Source: Micromonospora solifontis (lineage in GTDB: Bacteria; Actinomycetota; Actinomycetes; Mycobacteriales; Micromonosporaceae). From it: a stretch of 64,000 bases of DNA. Of the stretch, positions 19,000 through 27,149 are shown piece by piece. The position numbers and the translations under genes are program-made. The notes below the pieces were generated by a model, which was not told where the DNA came from, did no database searches, and worked only from the letters and a program-made list of their open reading frames with translations. Positions within the stretch are counted from its first letter, which is position 1; every line of letters begins with the position of its first letter. The stretch covers positions 1 to 64,000 of the forward strand of contig NZ_RJLN01000024.1 in NCBI RefSeq assembly GCF_003725545.1, read 5' to 3'.

Positions 19000-19575
19000 T
19001 CAGGCGCGGGCGTAGACCTCGGGCTTGAGGACGCCGACGTAGGGCAGCTCGCGGTAGCGCTCGCCGAAGTCGAGGCCGTACCCGACGACGAACTCGGTCG
19101 GGATGTCGAAGCCGACGTACTTCACCGGGACCTGCACCTTCACCGCGTCCGGCTTGCGGAACAGGGCGACCACCTCGACGCTGGCCGCGGAGCGCGACTC
19201 CAGGTAGCGCAGCAGCCAGGAGAGGGTGAGGCCGGAGTCGACGATGTCCTCGACGACCACCACGTGCCGGCCGGCGATGTCCCGGTCCAGGTCCTTCAGG
19301 ATACGGACGACGCCCGAGGAGGTGGTGCCCTGGCCGTACGAGGAGACGGCCATGAACTCGAGTTCGGCGGGCGGGCCCTGCCGGCCCAGCGCCCGGGCGA
19401 AGTCGGCCATGAACATGACCGCACCCTTGAGCACGCAGACGAGCAGGAGTCCGTCCTCGACGTGCGCGTAGTCCGCCGAGACCTGCTTGGCCAGTTCCGC
19501 GGTCTTCTCGCGGATCTGCGCCTCGGAAATGATCACGTGGTCGATGTCGGCGTCGTACCAGGAGCCGTCAGCCAT
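19000..19575 (-). CDS. hpt: Hypoxanthine phosphoribosyltransferase
   Basis: Salvages hypoxanthine and guanine to IMP and GMP using PRPP. 191 residues from the ATG at 19575. The frame continues upstream to 19668, but that extension is Arg/Pro-rich and unlike the family. The PRPP-binding motif VVVVEDIVDSGLTL is complete, with the lysine-containing LLVCVLKGAVMFMADF earlier and the purine-contact region KYVGFDIPTEFVVGYGLD near the end. In Mycobacterium hpt sits beside tilS in the same orientation. Here an AraC-type gene lies between them. An AGGAG sits one base before the ATG, closer than ideal. Confidence 0.96.
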   Translation of the reverse strand: MADGSWYDADIDHVIISEAQIREKTAELAKQVSADYAHVEDGLLLVCVLKGAVMFMADFARALGRQGPPAELEFMAVSSYGQGTTSSGVVRILKDLDRDIAGRHVVVVEDIVDSGLTLSWLLRYLESRSAASVEVVALFRKPDAVKVQVPVKYVGFDIPTEFVVGYGLDFGERYRELPYVGVLKPEVYARA

Positions 19576-19674
19576 GCTCCTAGCCTGCCGTACGCCCGCC
19601 GGCCTCCGTCGGCGGGGCCGCCCCTTTTGGCGCGGTCCCGCCGGGGATTTTCGGCGCGCAAGGAGCAAATCACC

Positions 19675-19812
19675 TCAGCAGGTACGAGAGCGCCAACGAT
19701 GCCCGTCATCGGTCGGCTTCCAGTCGGCCGAGTCCCGGCTGTCGGCGGTCAGCCCGAGGCCGCTCGCGGCACCCAGGAGCAGCAGGAGGAGGACAAGCAG
19801 CAGGACGATCAT
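19675..19812 (-). CDS. Possible 45-residue membrane miniprotein
   Basis: An ATG at 19812 opens a 45-codon frame whose first 20 residues are almost all Leu, Val, Ala and Gly (a membrane helix or signal anchor). A polar tail ending in WRSRTC follows. It lies in the gap between hpt and the AraC-type gene. No strong ribosome site precedes it, and long frames arise easily at this GC content, so it is tentative. Confidence 0.35.
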   Translation of the reverse strand: MIVLLLVLLLLLLGAASGLGLTADSRDSADWKPTDDGHRWRSRTC

Positions 19813-19962
19813 GGCGGCGCTCGCTTTCACATGGTTGATGTCGGTTTCGCCGCCGGTGCGCACCGGACTGAACCCAGTCTGCGGGCCGCCGCCCGGACCG
19901 AACAGTGGCAGGAATGCCGGCGGGCATCGATTTCCTGCCACCTCTGGGGTTACCCTCGTCAC

Positions 19963-20922
19963 ATGCTCAGAGCCGTGGCCGTGGTGGCGCTGGACGACGT
20001 CGCCGCGTTCGAACTCGGCGTGCTCGCCGAGGTCTTCGGCACCGACCGCACCGCCGACGGCTTCCCCGGCTACCGGTTCGACGTCTGCACCGCCGACGGC
20101 GGCCCGATCCGCAGCCGTTCCGGTTTCCTGCTCACCCCGACCGCCGACCTGGCCCCGATCGAGGACGCCGACCTGGTGGCCGTGCCGGCACACGCCGACG
20201 GGACGCCGGTGCCCGAACCGGTGCTGGCGGCGCTGCGCCGGGCCGCCGAGCGGGGTGCCTGGCTGCTCAGCGTCTGCGCCGGCGCGTTCGTCCTCGGCGA
20301 GGCGGGGCTGCTCGACGGGCGGGAGTGCACCACCCACTGGCGGCACGTCGACGAGCTGCAACAGCGGTTCCCGGCCGCCCGGGTGCGGTGCAACTCGCTC
20401 TACGTCCAGGACGGCCGGTTGCTCACCAGCGCCGGCACCGCCGCCGGGATCGACGCCTGCCTGCACCTGGTCCGCCAGGAGCACGGCTCGGCCGTCGCCA
20501 CCCGGCTGGCCCGGCGGATGGTCGTGCCACCGCACCGCGACGGCGGCCAGTCCCAGTACGTCGAGGCGCCGATCGCCAAGGCGCCGGAGGCGCCCACCCT
20601 GGAGCCGGTGCTGGAGTGGTTGATGGGCCACCTGGACCGGACGGTGACCGTGGACGAGCTGGCCGCCCGGGCCGGGATGGCCCCGCGGACCTTCGCCCGC
20701 CGGTTCCGCGCCGAGACCGGCACCACCCCGCACGACTGGCTGACCAACCAGCGGGTGCTGCTGGCCCGGCGGCTGCTGGAGGAGACCCGGCTGAGCGTGG
20801 AGAGCGTCGCCGACCGGGCCGGCTTCGGTGACGCGGCCGCGCTGCGGCACCACTTCACCCGCCGGCTGGGCACCACCCCGCTCGCCTACCGGAGCACCTT
20901 CCGGGAGCGGGTCGAGACCTGA
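19963..20922 (+). CDS. GlxA/FtrA-type AraC-family regulator
   Basis: 319 residues from the ATG at 19963; the frame is open well upstream but that part is out of character. The N-terminal 180 residues form a DJ-1/PfpI class I amidotransferase-like domain with the nucleophile-elbow cysteine in LLSVCAGAFVLGEAGLL. The C-terminal 100 residues carry the two HTHs of the AraC family (VDELAARAGMAPRTFARRFRA and SVESVADRAGFGDAAALRHHF). Proteins of this architecture sense small metabolites and regulate nearby catabolic or stress genes. It interrupts the otherwise mycobacteria-like hpt-tilS order and is convergent with tilS. The target is unknown. Confidence 0.9.
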   Translation: MLRAVAVVALDDVAAFELGVLAEVFGTDRTADGFPGYRFDVCTADGGPIRSRSGFLLTPTADLAPIEDADLVAVPAHADGTPVPEPVLAALRRAAERGAWLLSVCAGAFVLGEAGLLDGRECTTHWRHVDELQQRFPAARVRCNSLYVQDGRLLTSAGTAAGIDACLHLVRQEHGSAVATRLARRMVVPPHRDGGQSQYVEAPIAKAPEAPTLEPVLEWLMGHLDRTVTVDELAARAGMAPRTFARRFRAETGTTPHDWLTNQRVLLARRLLEETRLSVESVADRAGFGDAAALRHHFTRRLGTTPLAYRSTFRERVET

Positions 20923-20997
20923 TCACCAGCCGGCCATCACCCCGTCGACACCGGCCGCCGCCCGGACCCGGCCGTCGACCCTCGACTTGCCGCGAAC

Positions 20998-21013
20998 CGC
21001 GCTATCCAGCGCG
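20998..21013. terminator. Small hairpin between araC-type gene and tilS
   Basis: CGCGCT/AGCGCG stem with an ATCC tetraloop, in the 156-bp gap between two convergent genes. It could end either transcript. The stem is short and no T-run follows. Confidence 0.35.
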
Positions 21014-21078
21014 ACCATTACCCCGGTTCGCCGCATCCCGAGTCGATCAAGTGGCCAGGCAGCGGGGCCGGGCGCGGG

Positions 21079-22059
21079 TCAGGTGGTCAGGCGGCCGGCG
21101 CGGCGGGCGACCGGGATGCCGCCGGGCAGGTGGACCGGTCCCTGGCCGTGCCAGGCGGTGACCAGGGCGTCCAGGGCGGCGACGTGCCGGTGGGACAGGG
21201 CGGCCGGCGAGGCGCCCAGCTCCCGCGCCCAGGCGTGCAGCACCCGGGTGCGTACCGCCGTGGGGAGGGCGGCCAGCGCGGACACCGACAACCCGCCCTC
21301 GACGGTGCGGGCGTCGGCGAGCGCGGCGGCGGCCAGGGCGTCGAGGGCGGCGGTGTCGGCGGCGAGCAGCCGGGCGGTCCGGGCCAGGTTGTCCACCACG
21401 CCGGGGCCCAGCGCGTCCACCAGCGCCGGCAGCAGGTCGGCGCGCACCCGGGAGCGGGCGTACGCGGGGTCGGCGTTGTGCGGGTCCTCCCACGGGGTGA
21501 GGCCGAGCGCGGCGCACGCCTTGCGGGTGTCCTCCCGGCCGACGTCGAGCAGCGGGCGCAGCAGCGGCACCCCGGCCCACTCCCGCCGCTCCGGCATGCC
21601 GGCCAACCCGCGCGGGCCGCCGCCCCGGGCGAGCGCGAGCAGCACGGTCTCGGCCTGGTCGTCCCGGGTGTGGCCGAGCAGCACCGCGGCGGCGTCGTGC
21701 CGGCGGGCGGCGGCGAGCAGCGCCTCGTACCGGGCCTCCCGGGCGGCCGCCTCCGGGCCACCGGGCCGCCCGGCGACCCGTACCCGCACCGCCTCCACCG
21801 GGTCCAACCCCAGCTCGCGGGCCCAGGCGGCGACCACGGCCGCGCGTTCGGCGGAACCGGGTTGCAGACCATGGTCGACGGTCACCAGGCCGGCGCGCCG
21901 GCCGAGCCGGGGCGCCACGAAGGCGGTGGCCGCCGCCAGCGCCAGCGAATCGGCGCCACCGGAGCAGGCCACCAGCACCGGACCGGCGCCGGGCAGGCCG
22001 GTCAACGCCCGGCGTACGGCGGACCGGACGGCGGCGACCGGCGGAGCGAGCGCGGCCAC
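21079..22059 (-). CDS. tilS: tRNA(Ile)-lysidine synthetase
   Basis: Modifies the wobble cytidine of the CAU-anticodon tRNA(Ile) to lysidine using ATP and lysine, which lets it read AUA. 326 residues, near the short actinobacterial form. The N-type ATP pyrophosphatase P-loop is SGGADS near residue 34, with the conserved [14 protein letters not shown] motif near 130 and [13 protein letters not shown] after it. Start GTG at 22059, four bases after the stop of the zinc protease gene, so the two are co-transcribed. The order hpt, tilS, zinc protease, dacB, ppa is that of mycobacteria. Confidence 0.95.
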   Translation of the reverse strand: MAALAPPVAAVRSAVRRALTGLPGAGPVLVACSGGADSLALAAATAFVAPRLGRRAGLVTVDHGLQPGSAERAAVVAAWARELGLDPVEAVRVRVAGRPGGPEAAAREARYEALLAAARRHDAAAVLLGHTRDDQAETVLLALARGGGPRGLAGMPERREWAGVPLLRPLLDVGREDTRKACAALGLTPWEDPHNADPAYARSRVRADLLPALVDALGPGVVDNLARTARLLAADTAALDALAAAALADARTVEGGLSVSALAALPTAVRTRVLHAWARELGASPAALSHRHVAALDALVTAWHGQGPVHLPGGIPVARRAGRLTT

Positions 22060-22063
22060 GGGC

Positions 22064-23131
22064 TCAGCCGGCGGTCGGCGTGGCCCCGGTCGGCCCGTGC
22101 ACCCGGGCCACCCAGGCGTCCGGGTCGCCCAGCTCCTCGAGCCGGGGCAGGGTCAGCGGGGAGGAGAAGATCCGGTTGAAGCCGGCCATGCCGACCCGGT
22201 CGACCACGCCGTGCACGAACTTGCGACCCTCGGCGTACTGCCGCATCTTGACCTCGATGCCGAGCAGCCGGCGGATCGCCTTCTCCAGCGGATTGCCGGC
22301 CTCGCGGCGCCGGTTGAACGACGCCCGGATCGACTCGACGCTCGGGATCACCTGCGGTCCGACGCCGTCCATGACGAACTCGGCGTGCCCCTCCAGCAGC
22401 GTCATCAGCGCGGTGAGCCGGTCGAGCACCGCCCGCTGGGCCGGGGTCTGCACGATGTCCAGCACGCTGGCCCGGCTCTCCGGGTCCCGCACCGCATCGG
22501 AGAGGGTGGCCACGCCCCGGCGCAGCCGTTCGAGCAGGTGCTCGCCGGCCTGTGCGGCGTCCACGAACGCCTGCACCTCGCCGAGGAAGTACGCGCGCAT
22601 CCACGGCACGGCGGTGAACTGCGTCCGGTGGGTCACCTCGTGCAGGCAGACCCAGAGCCGGAAGTCCCGGGGGTCGGCGCCCAGCTTGCGTTCCACCTCG
22701 ACGATGTTCGGCGCGACCAGCAGCAGCTGACCGGGGTCGCCGGCGAAGACCTCGTACTGGCCGAGCACCCGGCCGGAGAGGTACGCCAGGACGGTGCCGG
22801 CCTGCACCCCGGTGAGCCGGGACCCGACCGCCTCGGTCAGCGGCCCGGGCCGCTTGTCACCGGAGAGACGGCTCACCAGCGGGCTGATCACCTCGCGCAG
22901 CCCGGCGATGTTCGCCGCCGCCCAGTCCCGCCGGTCCACCACCCGTACCGGCGGATGGGCGACCTGGGACCGCAGGCCGGTGTAGTCGGCGACGTGCCCG
23001 GCCGCCTCCTCGGTCAGCCGTCGCAGCTCGCCGACCACGTCGGTGGCCTCGGCGTACGACACCCGGGGGCCCGACTTGCCCAACGCCCCCGCGGTGGCGG
23101 CGGCCAGATCCCAGTCCACGAACTGCGCCAT
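22064..23131 (-). CDS. Zinc-dependent metalloprotease family protein (DUF2342)
   Basis: 355 residues from the ATG at 23131, with GGTGGG upstream; an in-frame start 27 bases earlier is less likely. The central motif HEVTHRTQF near residue 165 is an HExxH zinc site. A later [12 protein letters not shown] supplies a further conserved Glu/His region typical of the coenzyme F420-linked or DUF2342 zinc-dependent family. It corresponds to the gene between tilS and the dacB-like gene in Mycobacterium (Rv3626c). It looks cytosolic, with no signal peptide. The physiological substrate is not established. It is coupled to tilS by a 4-base gap. Confidence 0.88.
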   Translation of the reverse strand: MAQFVDWDLAAATAGALGKSGPRVSYAEATDVVGELRRLTEEAAGHVADYTGLRSQVAHPPVRVVDRRDWAAANIAGLREVISPLVSRLSGDKRPGPLTEAVGSRLTGVQAGTVLAYLSGRVLGQYEVFAGDPGQLLLVAPNIVEVERKLGADPRDFRLWVCLHEVTHRTQFTAVPWMRAYFLGEVQAFVDAAQAGEHLLERLRRGVATLSDAVRDPESRASVLDIVQTPAQRAVLDRLTALMTLLEGHAEFVMDGVGPQVIPSVESIRASFNRRREAGNPLEKAIRRLLGIEVKMRQYAEGRKFVHGVVDRVGMAGFNRIFSSPLTLPRLEELGDPDAWVARVHGPTGATPTAG

Positions 23132-23188
23132 GAACCCACCGTACCCGCGCCGCGACACCCGAACCGGGGATCGACGGCTGTCGCAGCC

Positions 23189-24928
23189 TCAGCGGCAGCC
23201 GCAGCCGGCCAGCGCGGAGCTGATCCGATCGAGGGCCTCGCGCGTCGCGTCGAGGGTGCCCGCCGGGGCCCGGTCGGTCAGCACGGCGAAGGTGAGCAGC
23301 CGGCCGTCGGCCGTGGTGACCAGGCCGGCGATGGCGTTGACCCCGGTCAGCGTCCCGGTCTTGGCCCGCACCACGCCGGCCCCGGCCCGGGTGGCCGACT
23401 CCTGGTAGCGGTCGCCGAGGGTGCCGGACCAGCCGCCGACCGGCAGGCCGCCGAAGATCGCCGCCAGCTCCGGGTGGCTGCCGTTGCCGGCGAGGGTGAT
23501 CAGGTCGGTGAGCAGGGACGGGCTGATCCGGTTGGTCCGGGACAACCCGCTGCCGTCGGCCAGGTCGATCTCGCCGGCCGGCAGGCCCAGCTCGCCGAGC
23601 ACCTCGTCGGTGGCGGCCGCGCCGCCCGCGAAGGAGGCGGGCTTGCCCTTGGCGAGCGCCACCTGCCGGGCCAGGTACTCGGCGATCACGTTGTCACTGT
23701 CGCTGATCATGATGTCGACCAGCCGGACCATCGGCAGCGACTCGACCCGGCCCAGCTCGGCGCCGGGCGCCGGCGCCGCCCCGCCGGAGGCCGTGGGCGC
23801 GCTGCCCCGCTTCACCCCGGCGGCGTCGCCGGAAAGCCCGAGCAGCTTCGCGAACTGCCGGCCGGCGGTCAGGTCCGGCTGGGGCACCCGCTCGGCGGCG
23901 CCGTGGGCGTCGTCGAACGTCTTCCGGGCCGCCTCCGGGTCGCGGCGGGCGCCGTCGGTGGTCAGCGCGGTGATCGCCGCACCGAAGCCGCCGGTGGGGA
24001 TGTCGTCGTCCCAGCCCGGGCCGTACACCTGCCCGCTGAACAGGGACGAGTCGACGATGACCTTGGTCGGCGCCTGGCCGCCGAGCGCCGTGCGCACCTG
24101 CCCGGCGAGGTCGTCCAGCCGGGCCGCGCCCGGGTAGAAGCCGTTCTTGTCCACGGCGAGGGTCGGGTCACCGCCGCCGACCAGCACCACCTCGCCCGGG
24201 TTCGGGCCGGCCACCGCCCGGGTGGGGATCCGGTACGCCGGCCCCCGGGCGGCCAGCACGGCCACCCCGGTGGCCAGCTTGGTCACCGAGGCGGGAACGG
24301 TCGGGGTGTCCTGCCCACGGCCGTAGAGCGCCGTGCCGGTGGCCACGTCGGCCACCGAGACGTTCACCCGCTCGCCGAGCGCGGCGGCGCCGATCAGGGG
24401 TTCGAGCGCGGCCCGGACCCCGTCGGGGGTCGGCGTCGCGGCGTTGGGGTCCGCGCCGGCGAGCACCTCCGCCGGGGCGGGCTCGGCGGTCCGGCCGCCG
24501 GCGGTCGGCGCGGCGCTCCCGCCGAGCCAGCCGGCCAGCGGTCCGGGGCGGAGCACGGCCAGCCCGGCACCGGCCACCACGATCACCAGCACGGCGGCCA
24601 GCACCCCGAGCAGCCGACCGCGGCTGCGGCGGGGGTACGGCGGCGGGGGTGGGGCGGCACCGGCCGGTGGGACCGGCGGGCTCACCGGGATTCCGGCGGA
24701 TGTGTCGGCCCCCGGCCAGCTCACCGGGGCGGGCGGGACGGCGGCGTACGGGTCGGCCCGCCCCGCCGGGTCGGTGCCGTATCCCGGCGGCTGGGCGCGG
24801 CCGACGTGGTCGCTGCCCGGGTTCGTTCCGGGCACCCGGACCCGGCCGGCGGCACCGCCGGCGGTGGGACCTCCGGACTTCCGCCCGTCAACCCCCTCGG
24901 GGCGGTAGTGTGAATCTTCCCTCCCCAC
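23189..24928 (-). CDS. dacB: D-alanyl-D-alanine carboxypeptidase/endopeptidase (PBP4 class)
   Basis: 579 residues from a GTG with GGAGG about 7 bases upstream. A Pro/Gly-rich cytoplasmic tail of about 105 residues and one membrane helix near 107-130 precede the S13 peptidase domain outside the cell. The three penicillin-binding motifs are SVTK (nucleophile Ser), SDN in ISDSDNVIAEYLA, and KTG in RAKTGTLTG. The enzyme trims or cleaves peptidoglycan cross-links. The long proline-rich cytoplasmic extension is larger than in most PBP4 proteins and may mediate interactions. The gene corresponds in position to Rv3627c of Mycobacterium and diverges from ppa. Confidence 0.94.
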   Translation of the reverse strand: MGREDSHYRPEGVDGRKSGGPTAGGAAGRVRVPGTNPGSDHVGRAQPPGYGTDPAGRADPYAAVPPAPVSWPGADTSAGIPVSPPVPPAGAAPPPPPYPRRSRGRLLGVLAAVLVIVVAGAGLAVLRPGPLAGWLGGSAAPTAGGRTAEPAPAEVLAGADPNAATPTPDGVRAALEPLIGAAALGERVNVSVADVATGTALYGRGQDTPTVPASVTKLATGVAVLAARGPAYRIPTRAVAGPNPGEVVLVGGGDPTLAVDKNGFYPGAARLDDLAGQVRTALGGQAPTKVIVDSSLFSGQVYGPGWDDDIPTGGFGAAITALTTDGARRDPEAARKTFDDAHGAAERVPQPDLTAGRQFAKLLGLSGDAAGVKRGSAPTASGGAAPAPGAELGRVESLPMVRLVDIMISDSDNVIAEYLARQVALAKGKPASFAGGAAATDEVLGELGLPAGEIDLADGSGLSRTNRISPSLLTDLITLAGNGSHPELAAIFGGLPVGGWSGTLGDRYQESATRAGAGVVRAKTGTLTGVNAIAGLVTTADGRLLTFAVLTDRAPAGTLDATREALDRISSALAGCGCR

Positions 24929-25083
24929 GACCCCCTCCTCCCCCGCTCCAGAGCGCCCTGGGTGACACTACTTCGGTCCGAACACTATGCGGCGGCCGGA
25001 GCCGGCGGGGGTCGTTCACCCGCGCGGGGGGCGGCGCCACTGGTTTCCGTTAGCCAGCGTGGGCAAACGAGGGAGCGTGGAAG

Positions 25084-25590
25084 ATGGATTTCGACGTCAC
25101 GGTTGAGATCCCGAAGGGTCACCGCAACAAGTACGAGGTGGACCACGCGACCGGCCGGATCCGGCTGGACCGCACCCTCTTCACCTCCACGCAGTACCCG
25201 GCGGACTACGGCTTCATCGAGGGCACCCTGGGCGAGGACGGCGACCCGCTGGACGCCCTGGTGCTGGTCCCCGAGCCCACCTTCCCCGGCTGCCTGATCC
25301 GCTGCCGCACCATCGGCATGTTCCGGATGACCGACGAGAAGGGCGGCGACGACAAGGTCCTCTGCGTCCCCTACGAGGACCCGCGCCAGGAGCACCTGCG
25401 GGACATCCACCACCTGGGCGAGTTCGACCGGCTGGAGATCCAGCACTTCTTCGAGGTGTACAAGGACCTCGAGCCGGGGAAGTCGGTCGAGGGCGCGACC
25501 TGGGTGGGCCGCACCGAGGCCGAGGCCGAGATCGTCGCCTCGTTCCGGCGGGCCAAGGAGGCCGAGGAGCGCGGCGAGACGCTGCACTGA
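25084..25590 (+). CDS. ppa: Inorganic pyrophosphatase
   Basis: 168 residues; hydrolyses pyrophosphate to phosphate, pulling biosynthetic reactions forward in the cytoplasm. It is a family I soluble enzyme with the signature [11 protein letters not shown] (metal-binding aspartates) near residues 53-63. The early [10 protein letters not shown] and the later [13 protein letters not shown] supply further active-site residues. An AGGGAGCG ribosome site precedes the ATG. It diverges from dacB, as in Mycobacterium (Rv3627c/Rv3628). Transcription ends in a perfect palindrome shared with the convergent eccD. Confidence 0.97.
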   Translation: MDFDVTVEIPKGHRNKYEVDHATGRIRLDRTLFTSTQYPADYGFIEGTLGEDGDPLDALVLVPEPTFPGCLIRCRTIGMFRMTDEKGGDDKVLCVPYEDPRQEHLRDIHHLGEFDRLEIQHFFEVYKDLEPGKSVEGATWVGRTEAEAEIVASFRRAKEAEERGETLH

Positions 25591-25603
25591 CCTGATGCGC
25601 CGA

Positions 25604-25639
25604 CGGGCCCGGGTCGCTCGGCCGAGCGACCCGGGCCCG
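25604..25639. terminator. 36-bp perfect palindrome, bidirectional terminator
   Basis: Two 18-base arms with no loop: CGGGCCCGGGTCGCTCGG at 25604-25621 and its exact complement at 25622-25639. It lies 13 bases after the ppa stop and 9 bases after the eccD stop on the other strand, so it can terminate both convergent transcripts. There is no T-run. Confidence 0.8.
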
Positions 25640-25648
25640 CGCGCATGC

Positions 25649-27049
25649 TCAGCCGAGCAACCCGCGGGCCCGGTCGTAGAGGTCCAGCACCGCGCAGGCC
25701 ACCGGGACCACCGAGACCACCAGCGCGGTGTCGGCCAGGTCGGCCAGCCGGCCGAGGTACGGGGAGACCGGTCGCCGGGCGTAGGTGACGCCGGCCGCCA
25801 CGGCGGTCAGGGCCAGCAGCAGCCCGCCGGCGGCCAGCACGAGCCCGCCGGTCGGGCCGACGGCCCCGGCGAGGACCGCGCCGAGCAGGGCGTACCCGGT
25901 CAGGCCGGCGGCCACCGGGGGCACCCGGTGGCGGACCGCCACGAAGAGCCGGGAGCGCAGCAGCAGCACGGCGCAGCCGACCGCCGCCAGCAGCCGACCG
26001 GCCGGCCCGCCGGTGCCGGCCAGCACCGCCGTGGCGGCCACCGCCAGCACGGCATGCCCGAGCAGCAGCCCGCTCAGCACCTCCTCGGTCCGGGCCACCG
26101 CCGCGTGCACCCGACCCTTGTCCGGCAGGTCGCGCCCGGCGGGCGCACCGGTGGGGGTGGCGGCGGGCAGGGTGATCGGCGGCAGCGGCACCTTGCCCAG
26201 CCGGATGGCCAGCAGCGGCAGCCCACCGAGCGCGAAGACCAGCACGCAGAGCAGCACCGCCGCGGTGCCGGCCGGGTCGAGGAGAAGCCCGCCGAGGGCG
26301 GCCGTCGCGCCCGTGAGGCCGGCGGTCGCGCCGGCCACGAAGACCCGGCCGCGGCTCGCCACACCGAGCAGCCCGAGCACCGAGACCAGCAGCAGCGCCA
26401 CCGAACCGGCGAGCAACTCGGGTGCGCCGACCCAGCGCAGCGGGGCGAGCGGGCCGACCGGGTCGCCGGTGCCGACCGCCAGCGCACCGGCCGCGGCGGC
26501 CCAGGGCAGGGCGTACCCGCCGAGGGTGGTGCCGGTCGGGCCGTCGCCGTACGCCCGGGAGGCGGCGGTGCCGGCGAGCACGAGCAGCAGCGCCACCCCG
26601 GCCGCGACGGGCCACCCGACCCGCGCCCCGGGGCCGGCGGCCAGTACGGCGAGGAGCCCCACGGCCAGCGGCACGCCCGCCCCGACCAGGGTTGCCGTCC
26701 GGGTGGCCGCGGGCGACCAGGCGGCGCCCCGGCGGCGGGCCCCGTCGGCGATCGCCTCGACCACGTCGTCGTACTCCAGCTCGGGCCACTCCGCCCGGGC
26801 CGGCACGAGGTGCAGCACCTCGCCGTCGCGGACCCCCTGGGGGAGCAGCGCCTGCGCGGTGGCCAGCACCACGCCGTCGGTACGGCGCAGCACCCAGCCG
26901 CCGTGCCGTTCCCCGTCGTCGGCCAGCCCCTCCCCGGCGTGCCGGAGCACCTCGGGCAGCAGCTCGGCCAGCGGAACCTGTTCCGGCAGGGCCACGTCCA
27001 GCCGCCGCTGGGGAGCGCTGATGGTGACCCGCGCCAGCCCGGTTGTCAT
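25649..27049 (-). CDS. eccD: Type VII secretion membrane protein EccD
   Basis: 466 residues. The N-terminal 85 residues form the YukD/ubiquitin-like domain of EccD (VTISAPQRRLDVALPEQVPL, then DGEVLHLVP). About eleven hydrophobic helices follow from residue 130 to the end. EccD forms the large membrane vestibule of ESX secretion pores. Length and layout match the family (about 470-510). It is divergent from eccC across 100 bp, so the two halves of the machine share a promoter region. No eccB or eccE is adjacent. Confidence 0.88.
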   Translation of the reverse strand: MTTGLARVTISAPQRRLDVALPEQVPLAELLPEVLRHAGEGLADDGERHGGWVLRRTDGVVLATAQALLPQGVRDGEVLHLVPARAEWPELEYDDVVEAIADGARRRGAAWSPAATRTATLVGAGVPLAVGLLAVLAAGPGARVGWPVAAGVALLLVLAGTAASRAYGDGPTGTTLGGYALPWAAAAGALAVGTGDPVGPLAPLRWVGAPELLAGSVALLLVSVLGLLGVASRGRVFVAGATAGLTGATAALGGLLLDPAGTAAVLLCVLVFALGGLPLLAIRLGKVPLPPITLPAATPTGAPAGRDLPDKGRVHAAVARTEEVLSGLLLGHAVLAVAATAVLAGTGGPAGRLLAAVGCAVLLLRSRLFVAVRHRVPPVAAGLTGYALLGAVLAGAVGPTGGLVLAAGGLLLALTAVAAGVTYARRPVSPYLGRLADLADTALVVSVVPVACAVLDLYDRARGLLG

Positions 27050-27081
27050 CGAGGTTTCTCCATATCGAGCGGGACGGGTGA

Positions 27082-27110
27082 CTGACGGATGACAGGACTT
27101 TACCTACCAT
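27082..27110 (+). promoter_or_regulatory. Candidate promoter of eccC
   Basis: CTGACG at 27082-27087 and TACCAT at 27105-27110 are separated by 17 bases, close to the actinobacterial housekeeping pattern TTGACN/TANNNT. Transcription would start near 27117, giving a leader of about 33 bases that contains the GGGGAGG ribosome site. Predicted only. Confidence 0.4.
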
Positions 27111-27149
27111 GAGCCAGGCTCGGGTTACCGAGAGCCACGGGGAGGCGGA

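Noticed and set aside
20828..24913. Plus-strand frame of 1361 codons opposite tilS, the zinc protease and dacB
   Set aside because: It spans three real genes on the other strand and contains only low-complexity Arg/Pro/Ser/Gly sequence.
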